A stretch of 64,000 bases of DNA. Source: Actinomadura violacea. GTDB lineage: Bacteria > Actinomycetota > Actinomycetes > Streptosporangiales > Streptosporangiaceae. The stretch is taken from the NCBI RefSeq assembly GCF_017573465.1, contig NZ_JAGEPF010000010.1, forward strand, positions 62,001 through 126,000, read 5' to 3'. Within the stretch, counting starts at the first letter, position 1. Every line of letters starts with the position of its first letter. Shown here piece after piece: positions 58,584 to 64,000 of the stretch. The notes beneath the pieces are model-generated. The model was given only the letters and a program-made list of their open reading frames with translations. It searched no databases and was not told the origin of the DNA. A program made the position numbers and the translations under genes.

Positions 58584-59627
58584 GTGGGTACCGTGCCAGG
58601 CGTGGAGCCCGTCGAAGCGCTGCGCCGCATCGCGTTCCTGCTGGAGCGCGCGCATGAGCCGACCTACCGCGTCCGGGCCTTCCGCAAGGCCGCCGATCTG
58701 GTCGAGGCGACGTCCCCGGACGCGTTGCGGGACCGGGCGCGCGACGGCACGCTGACCGATCTGCCCGGCATCGGCAAGGTCACGGCTCTCGTCATCGACG
58801 AGGCGCTGCGCGGCGAGGCCCCCGTCTACCTGCGGCGGCTGGAGGCCACCGAGGGCGAGCCGCTGGACGAGGCGACCGCCGCGCTGCGCTCGGCGCTGCG
58901 CGGCGACCTGCACACCCACAGCGACTGGTCGGACGGCGGGTCGCCGATCCGGGAGATGGCCGAGACGGCCCGTTCGCTGGGCCACGAGTACCTCGCCCTG
59001 ACCGACCACTCGCCGCGGCTGACCGTCGCGAACGGCCTGTCCGCCGACCGGCTCCGCCGCCAGCTGGACGTCGTCGCCGAGCTGAACGAGGAGCTGGCGC
59101 CGTTCCGGATACTCACCGGCATCGAGGTCGACATCCTCGACGACGGCGCCCTCGACCAGGACCCGGACCTGCTCGGCCGGCTGGACGTCGTCGTCGCGAG
59201 CGTCCACTCCAAGCTCCGCATGGACCGCGTCGCGATGACGAAGCGCATGGTCGCCGCGGTCGCGAACCCGCGGGTGAACGTCCTCGGGCACTGCACCGGT
59301 CGGATCGTGAAGGCGGGCGGGAAGCGCGGCGGGCTGCGCCCCGAGTCGGAGTTCGACGCGGCGCTGGTCTTCGACGCCTGCGCCGCCTACGACGTCGCCG
59401 TGGAGATCAACTCGCGCCCGGAGCGCCTCGACCCGCCGAAGCGGCTGCTGCGCCTCGCCGTCGAGGCCGGCTGCCGCTTCTCGATCGACTCCGACGCGCA
59501 CGCGCCGGGCCAGCTCGACTGGCAGCACTACGGCTGCGAGCGCGCCGCCCGCTGCGGCGTCACGGCCGGCCGGGTGGTCAACACCCTGCCCGCCGACGCG
59601 CTCCTCGCCTGGTCACGCGGCGCCTGA
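58584..59627 (+). CDS. PHP-domain phosphoesterase with HhH motif
   Basis: 347 residues; the exact start (GTG 58584 or the next GTG a few codons on) is uncertain. The N-terminal part is similar to the DNA polymerase X helix-hairpin-helix region (GTLTDLPGIGKVTALVIDEA). The PHP domain has the metal motif DLHTHSDWSDG, HEYLALTDHSP, GIEVDIL, VASVHSK, LGHCTG and SIDSDAHAPG. No polymerase palm domain is present. This looks like the actinobacterial stand-alone version of the PolX C-terminus, with 3'-5' exonuclease or phosphatase activity. Confidence 0.87.
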   Translation: MGTVPGVEPVEALRRIAFLLERAHEPTYRVRAFRKAADLVEATSPDALRDRARDGTLTDLPGIGKVTALVIDEALRGEAPVYLRRLEATEGEPLDEATAALRSALRGDLHTHSDWSDGGSPIREMAETARSLGHEYLALTDHSPRLTVANGLSADRLRRQLDVVAELNEELAPFRILTGIEVDILDDGALDQDPDLLGRLDVVVASVHSKLRMDRVAMTKRMVAAVANPRVNVLGHCTGRIVKAGGKRGGLRPESEFDAALVFDACAAYDVAVEINSRPERLDPPKRLLRLAVEAGCRFSIDSDAHAPGQLDWQHYGCERAARCGVTAGRVVNTLPADALLAWSRGA

Positions 59628-59665
59628 GAGCCTCCGCGCGGCGCCCGAAAACCGGACTTTGCCGG

Positions 59666-59700
59666 TTAGACCGGTCCAAAAGGGCGCTATAACTTTGATC
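59666..59700 (+). promoter_or_regulatory. Probable leaderless promoter
   Basis: TTAGAC (59666-59671) and TATAAC (59688-59693), 16 bases apart, fit sigma-70-type -35 and -10 boxes. The expected transcription start falls at or just before the ATG at 59701. No Shine-Dalgarno is present, so the mRNA is probably leaderless. Confidence 0.6.
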
Positions 59701-60345
59701 ATGAAGTTTCCGTACTCCTACGCATTGGTACTGGCCGCGTGCGCTCTGGCGGCCGGATGCGGCGGAGGGTCGTCCTCCTCTCCGAAGGAGAAGCCCGCGG
59801 CCGAGGAGGCGCCGAGCGGTCACCCGATCTCGGCGCCGGACCCCTCGACGACGGCCTCCCCGGTCATCAAGCCCTCCCCGCGCGACGGCGCGCCGCTGAT
59901 CGAAGAGCTGAAGTACGACCTGCGCGAGCGGACGGTCAAGATGGCCGGGACGCCGGGCCGCACCGGCGCCGCCTGCGACCAGGATTCGGTGGCGGCGACC
60001 AAGGGCGCGAAGGTCACCTGCACGGTCACCTACGAGGGGATCAAGGTGACCTGGCCGGTGACGATCCAGGGACCGTCCATGGGCGGGCTGACCCTCGCCT
60101 ACGACGCCGAGCCCAGCGTCGGGATCATGACGGCGAAGGGCGCCGCCGCCGACTTCTGGGGCAACAACCACGACTCCGGTACCGACCTGCGCTGCGACGA
60201 CATGCCGGCGGTGAAGCAGGTGCCGCTCGGGCAGAAGACCGGCTACCGCTGCAGCTACCTGACCGAGTCGTCGATCGACGGCAAGCCGCTGCGGGTGCCG
60301 CTGGACCTGATCGTGCGGTCCACCGGCCCGTACTTCCGCGCCTGA
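59701..60345 (+). CDS. Secreted lipoprotein, unknown function
   Basis: 214 residues from ATG 59701. Lipoprotein signal peptide ends LAAGC with Cys20; then Gly/Ser- and Pro-rich linker (residues 21-60). The C-terminal domain has four further Cys (GAACDQ, KVTCTV, LRCDDM, YRCSYL) likely forming two disulfides, a fold resembling DUF4333/lipoprotein sensor modules. Membrane-anchored outside the cell; no function known. Confidence 0.85.
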   Translation: MKFPYSYALVLAACALAAGCGGGSSSSPKEKPAAEEAPSGHPISAPDPSTTASPVIKPSPRDGAPLIEELKYDLRERTVKMAGTPGRTGAACDQDSVAATKGAKVTCTVTYEGIKVTWPVTIQGPSMGGLTLAYDAEPSVGIMTAKGAAADFWGNNHDSGTDLRCDDMPAVKQVPLGQKTGYRCSYLTESSIDGKPLRVPLDLIVRSTGPYFRA

Positions 60346-60370
60346 GCGGGCACCGCGTCGAGCGGCGGCG

Positions 60371-61705
60371 CTACGAGGCGGCGTTCAGGGAGCAGGTGTT
60401 GACGACGTCACCGGTCGCGGGACGCGGCAGTGTCGCGCTCTCAGGCGGCGACTGGTGGCGCGTCGTCCAGGCTTCCAGGGCCGTGAACGCGCTGCGCATG
60501 CACGGCAGGAGCGGCCGGAGCCTGTCGGGATAGGTGTCGTAGAGGCCGTCGACGTGGTTGGCGGCCTCTACGCGGTAGTACCGGTAGAGCGCGGACCCGC
60601 GCGCGCGGACCATCCTGGAGTAGACGTCCGAGTCGGTGCTGATCGGCAGCAGTGTGTCGTAGGTGCCCTGCAGCGTGATGAGCGGCTTGCGGATGCGGCC
60701 GGTGAGCGCGATGCGGGCGACCGCCTTGTGGACGGACCGCGGGCGCGCCGCGTAGTTGTAGTCCGCCTCGTCGCCCGTGTAGGACGGGTCGAACTCCTTG
60801 CGGTAGATGGTCTGCGTGAGGTTCCAGTACACCTGGTCATGGAACCGCCAGAGGAACTCCGAGCCCGGGGCCAGACCGGCGTCCAGGAGCGCCTTGTGCG
60901 CGGACGGGTCGCCGTTGGCCGCATAGGACGGATAGGCGCGCAGGATCGACGGCAGGTAGGTGAACAGGTTCGGGCCGTCAGTCCGCCACAGGGTGCCTTC
61001 GGCGTCGATACCGCCGTCGTACAGCTCGGGATGCTTCTCCAACTGCCAGCGGACGAGGTAGCCCCCGTTGGAGATGCCGGCCGCGTAGGTGCGGCGGGGC
61101 GAGCGCCCGTAGTGGCGGGCCACGACCTTCTTGGCGGCGCGGGTGAGCTGGGTGAGCCGGTCGTTCCATTCGACCATCGCGTCCCCGGGGCGCTTCCCGT
61201 CCTTGTAGAACTCGGTGCCGCTGTTGCCCTTGTCGGTGGCGGCGTAGGCGTAGCCCTTGGCGAGCGCCCAGTCGGAGATGGTGAAGTCGTTGGCGTACTG
61301 GCGGCGGTTGCCGGGCGAGCCGGCGACGACGAGCCCGCCCGTCCAGTGCTCGGGGAGCCGGATGACGAACTGCGCGTCGTGGTTCCAGCCGTTGTTCGTG
61401 TTGAACGTCGAGGTGTCCGGGAAGTAGCCGTCGATCTGGACGCCCGGAACGTGCGCGGGGTTCTTCGTCGCCGTGGACTGCAGGCCCGCCCAGTCGGCCG
61501 GCACCGTGTGGCCGGACGCGACCGTCCCCGCGGTGGTGAGGTCGTCGAGGCACGCGTCGACCTGCTTCTGTGCGCCCGGGACGTGCACGTTCGGTGCGCA
61601 GGCGGGGGCCTGCGCCTGCGCCGGGGCGGCGGCGGTGAGCGCGGCGGCGGTCAGGGTGGCGCCGGTGAGGGCGGTGGCGGTCAGGAGGCTGCGGACCTTC
61701 GGCAT
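60371..61705 (-). CDS. Secreted tannase/feruloyl-esterase-like hydrolase
   Basis: 444 residues with a clear signal peptide (LTAAALTAAAPAQAQA). Nucleophile Ser in YAAGISNGGYLVRW; other family parts are TGGLVVAGSPGNRRQYANDF and ITLQGTYDTLLPIS with the acid Asp; the His lies in EAANHVDG. It resembles tannase/feruloyl esterases and hydroxybutyrate-oligomer hydrolases. The true ester substrate is not determined. Convergent to the lipoprotein gene. Confidence 0.85.
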   Translation of the reverse strand: MPKVRSLLTATALTGATLTAAALTAAAPAQAQAPACAPNVHVPGAQKQVDACLDDLTTAGTVASGHTVPADWAGLQSTATKNPAHVPGVQIDGYFPDTSTFNTNNGWNHDAQFVIRLPEHWTGGLVVAGSPGNRRQYANDFTISDWALAKGYAYAATDKGNSGTEFYKDGKRPGDAMVEWNDRLTQLTRAAKKVVARHYGRSPRRTYAAGISNGGYLVRWQLEKHPELYDGGIDAEGTLWRTDGPNLFTYLPSILRAYPSYAANGDPSAHKALLDAGLAPGSEFLWRFHDQVYWNLTQTIYRKEFDPSYTGDEADYNYAARPRSVHKAVARIALTGRIRKPLITLQGTYDTLLPISTDSDVYSRMVRARGSALYRYYRVEAANHVDGLYDTYPDRLRPLLPCMRSAFTALEAWTTRHQSPPESATLPRPATGDVVNTCSLNAAS

Positions 61706-61991
61706 TCCGGCTCCTTCGGCGGGTCCCCGGTGCGGGGACGGGTGCCGTCATCGTGGTGAGCGCGGACGGGCGCGGCCACGTGCGCGGCCCACATATCCGG
61801 GCGCGGCCGCATGTGCCGGCGGCCGTGACCTGCACGTGATGTGGGTCACACCCTTATCGGGCGGCCGGAATGTGGGTGCCTCTCACATGGTCCGGCCTCC
61901 GGACGCGATTTAGCGTTCCCGGTCACGGCGACCCGGTGTGGTCCGGGTCACTGATCACCTCGAACAACGCCGAGGAACGCGAGGAGGGCGC
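61706..61991 (+). promoter_or_regulatory. Control region of the ABC operon with CRP-like site
   Basis: CGTGATGTGGGTCACA (61835-61850) has the GTGA-N6-TCAC core of CRP/FNR-family sites, with one mismatch to TGTGA-N6-TCACA. It lies about 140 bases before the first ABC gene. GAGGAGG at 61981-61987 is the Shine-Dalgarno. The region also serves the divergent esterase gene. Confidence 0.6.
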
Positions 61992-62777
61992 ATGGCCGGT
62001 CCCGTCGGAGGGGCCCCGGTTCTGGCGGCGCGCGGCCTGGTCAGGGAGTTCCGCGGCTTCCGGGCCGTGGACGGCGTCGACCTGGACGTCGCGGAGGGCT
62101 CGGTGCACGCGCTGGTGGGGCCGAACGGCGCGGGCAAGACCACGCTGTTCAACCTGCTCACCGGCTTCCTGAAGCCGACGGCGGGCAGCGTGCGGCTCGG
62201 CCCGCACGAGCTCGCCGGGCGGAGCCCCGAGCACGTCGCGCGGCTCGGGCTGGCCCGGTCGTTCCAGATCACCAGCCTGTTCGCGGAGCTCACCCCGCTC
62301 CAGCACGTCGAGCTGGCGCTGGCCGGCCGGACCGGGCTCGGCTGGCGGTTCTGGCGCTCGGACAAGGCGCTCGGGCGCTTCTCCGATCGCGCCGCCGAAC
62401 TGCTCGAACAGGTCGGCCTTGACGGGCACGGCGCGACGCCCGCCGGCGCCCTCGCCTACGGCCGCAAGCGCGCGCTGGAGCTGGCGCTCGCCCTCGCCCT
62501 CGACCCCAAGGTGCTGCTTCTGGACGAGCCGACCGCCGGGATGGGCGTGGAGGACGTCGACCGCACCGTCCAGCTGATCCGGCGGGTGCGCGAGTCCGGC
62601 GACGGGACGCTGACCGTCGTGATGGTGGAGCACAACATGAGCGTCGTCTCCAGCCTCGCCGACCGGGTCACCGTGCTGCAGCAGGGCCGGGTGCTCGTCG
62701 AGGGCCCGTACGCCGAGATCCGCCACGACCCGCGCGTCGTCACCGCCTACCTCGGAGACTCCAATGCTGCGCATTGA
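61992..62777 (+). CDS. ABC transporter ATPase, branched-chain amino acid/urea type (LivG/UrtD-like)
   Basis: 261 residues from ATG 61992 with GAGGAGGG upstream. Walker A VGPNGAGKTTLFN, Q-loop RSFQITSLFAEL, signature-like ALAYGRKRALELALALALDP and Walker B VLLLDEPTAGM. The C-terminal extension AEIRHDPRVVTAYLGD is typical of LivG/UrtD. Its end overlaps the second ATPase gene by 14 bases. First gene of the operon. Confidence 0.92.
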   Translation: MAGPVGGAPVLAARGLVREFRGFRAVDGVDLDVAEGSVHALVGPNGAGKTTLFNLLTGFLKPTAGSVRLGPHELAGRSPEHVARLGLARSFQITSLFAELTPLQHVELALAGRTGLGWRFWRSDKALGRFSDRAAELLEQVGLDGHGATPAGALAYGRKRALELALALALDPKVLLLDEPTAGMGVEDVDRTVQLIRRVRESGDGTLTVVMVEHNMSVVSSLADRVTVLQQGRVLVEGPYAEIRHDPRVVTAYLGDSNAAH

Positions 62778-63468
62778 CGGACTGTCGGCCTGGTACGGCG
62801 AGGCGCAGGCGCTGCGCGAGGTGTCGCTGCAGGTCGACGAGGGCGAGATCGTCACGCTGGTCGGGCGCAACGGCGCGGGCAAGACCACCCTCCTGCGCTG
62901 CCTCATGGGCCTGCACAAGGACGCCAAGGGGACGATCGAGTTCCTCGGGGGCGACGTCACCGGGCTCGGCCCGCACAAGCGGGCCCGCCGCGGCCTCGGC
63001 TACGTCCCCGACGACCGCGGCATCTTCGCCACGCTCTCCGTCGAGGAGAACCTCACCCTCCCGCCCGTCGCGCGTCCGGACGACGACCGCGAAGCGTGGT
63101 CGCTGGAGCGGGTGTACGAGACGTTCCCGCGGCTGCGCGAGCGGCGCCGCTTCCCCGGGACGAAGCTGTCGGGCGGCGAGCAGCAGATGCTCGCGCTCGC
63201 CCGGGTGCTGCGCACCGGCGCCCGGCTGCTGCTGTGCGACGAGCCCACCGAGGGCCTGTCGCCGCTGATCGTCCAGCAGATCGGCGACATCCTCCGCGAG
63301 GTCAAGGCGGCCGGCGTGACCGTCCTGCTCATCGAGCAGAACGTGCACTTCGCCGCGACCGTGGCCGACCGGCACCACCTGCTCGCGGAGGGCCGCGTCG
63401 TGGAGTCGCTGGACAACGACGAGGTCCTCGCCCGCGAGGGCGAGCTCCTCGAATACCTCGGAATCTGA
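62764..63468 (+). CDS. ABC transporter ATPase (LivF/UrtE-like)
   Basis: 234 residues. Walker A VGRNGAGKTTLLR, signature KLSGGEQQMLALARVL, Walker B LLLCDEPTEGLSP, and the LivF-type start MLRIDGLSAWYGEAQALREV. It pairs with the preceding ATPase as a heterodimer driving uptake. Confidence 0.94.
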   Translation: MLRIDGLSAWYGEAQALREVSLQVDEGEIVTLVGRNGAGKTTLLRCLMGLHKDAKGTIEFLGGDVTGLGPHKRARRGLGYVPDDRGIFATLSVEENLTLPPVARPDDDREAWSLERVYETFPRLRERRRFPGTKLSGGEQQMLALARVLRTGARLLLCDEPTEGLSPLIVQQIGDILREVKAAGVTVLLIEQNVHFAATVADRHHLLAEGRVVESLDNDEVLAREGELLEYLGI

Positions 63469-63500
63469 GAACCACCTCGAAGAACAGCAGGGAGACCCCG

Positions 63501-64000
63501 ATGACACTTGTGCGACGTTCGGCGGCGCTCGCCACCGCCGGAGCGCTGCTGGCCGGCTGCGCGGGCGGACCCGGCGGGGGCGGGGGGAAGATCAGCGACG
63601 GCAAGGTGGTCCTCGCCGTCCTCACCGACGAGTCCGGCGTCTACGCCGACCTGTCGGGCAGGAACGCCGTCCAGGCGGTGAAGATGGCCGTCGCGGACTA
63701 CAAGGCCAAGTACGGCGACAAGGCCGTCGCGAAGAAGATCGAGGTGGTGGACGCCGACCACCAGAACAAGCCGGACATCGCGAACTCCAAGGCGCAGGAG
63801 CTGTACGACCGGCAGAAGGCCGACCTGATCGTGGACGTGCCGACCTCGTCGGCCGCCCTCGCCGTCGCGACCGTCGCCAAGAACAAGAAGAAGCTGTTCA
63901 TCGACGTCGGCGCCGCGTCCACCGAGCTGGAAGGCAAGCAGTGCAACAAGTACACCTTCCACTACGGCTACAACAGCTACATGCTGGCCCACGGGACCGG
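63501..64000 (+). CDS. ABC transporter substrate-binding lipoprotein (3' end outside window)
   Basis: 166 residues visible. GGGAG 6 bases before the ATG. Lipoprotein signal peptide with Cys20 in LLAGC, Gly-rich linker, then the type I periplasmic-binding fold of the Leu/Ile/Val or amide group (VVLAVLTDESGVYADLSGRN, VDADHQNKPDIANSKAQELY). The window ends within it. Permease genes are expected downstream. Confidence 0.92.
   Translation, partial: MTLVRRSAALATAGALLAGCAGGPGGGGGKISDGKVVLAVLTDESGVYADLSGRNAVQAVKMAVADYKAKYGDKAVAKKIEVVDADHQNKPDIANSKAQELYDRQKADLIVDVPTSSAALAVATVAKNKKKLFIDVGAASTELEGKQCNKYTFHYGYNSYMLAHGT

Noticed and set aside
1..64000. CRISPR array
   Set aside because: No series of regularly spaced identical repeats was seen anywhere in the window.

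Overview
The window is high-GC DNA from a filamentous actinomycete. GTG starts, 4-base GTGA/ATGA stop-start overlaps, an actinobacterial fasR-fabD-fabH-acpP-fabF cluster, DUF397/Scr1-type regulators and a pSAM2-like integrative element all point that way. The mix of families suggests Streptosporangiales, perhaps Actinomadura or a relative; that placement is an inference from gene content, not from a marker gene.

Layout. (1) 1-2748: a two-component system (kinase cut by the window edge) coupled to a membrane-anchored DUF4097-like protein. (2) About 3.3-19.4 kb: an actinomycete integrative and conjugative element (AICE). Integrase, excisionase-like protein, replication initiator, FtsK/TraB translocase and small partners lie on the minus strand, mostly translationally coupled, and face a divergent GntR (KorSA-like) regulator. 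Cargo follows: a Ser/Thr kinase, a DUF418 membrane protein, small unknown genes including a tandem paralogue pair, and a WhiJ-like set (ATP-binding protein, Scr1-type regulator, DUF397). This region holds unusual foldback DNA: competing hairpins at 17.7 kb, a 121-base inverted repeat at 18.6 kb and a dispersed 40-base repeat. (3) 19.6-22.2 kb: metNIQ methionine uptake operon. (4) 22.3-27.3 kb: a complete STM4015-STM4014-STM4013-STM4012-STM4011 operon (LRR protein, ATP-grasp protein, sulfatase-fold hydrolase, two radical SAM enzymes), a conserved system of unknown function. (5) 27.4-43.4 kb: host genes, including an anti-sigma-type ATPase, a DUF6745 pair, a ThrE exporter, a RecQ helicase fused to a phosphoribosyltransferase-like domain, an oxidoreductase, a LysR regulator, a PfkB kinase, a GNAT/pseudo-CoA-ligase, a DUF5998/phosphodiesterase pair and a sulfurtransferase. 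(6) 43.4-48.3 kb: an S8 protease - ECF sigma factor - small beta-rich protein - TPR-CHAT protease operon, a plausible signalling, cell-death or defence cassette. (7) 48.5-54.3 kb: DUF3145 and the type II fatty acid synthase cluster with its PucR-type regulator FasR. (8) 54.3-61.7 kb: two tandem secreted DUF1023 hydrolases, a second two-component system, a PHP-domain protein, a lipoprotein with a probable leaderless promoter and a secreted esterase. (9) 61.9-64.0 kb: the start of a branched-chain amino-acid-type ABC operon (two ATPases, then a solute-binding lipoprotein cut by the window end), preceded by a CRP-like palindrome.

The two best candidates for an undescribed biological system are the STM4011-4015 operon and the S8/sigma/CHAT operon. 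No tRNA, rRNA or CRISPR array was found by reading.
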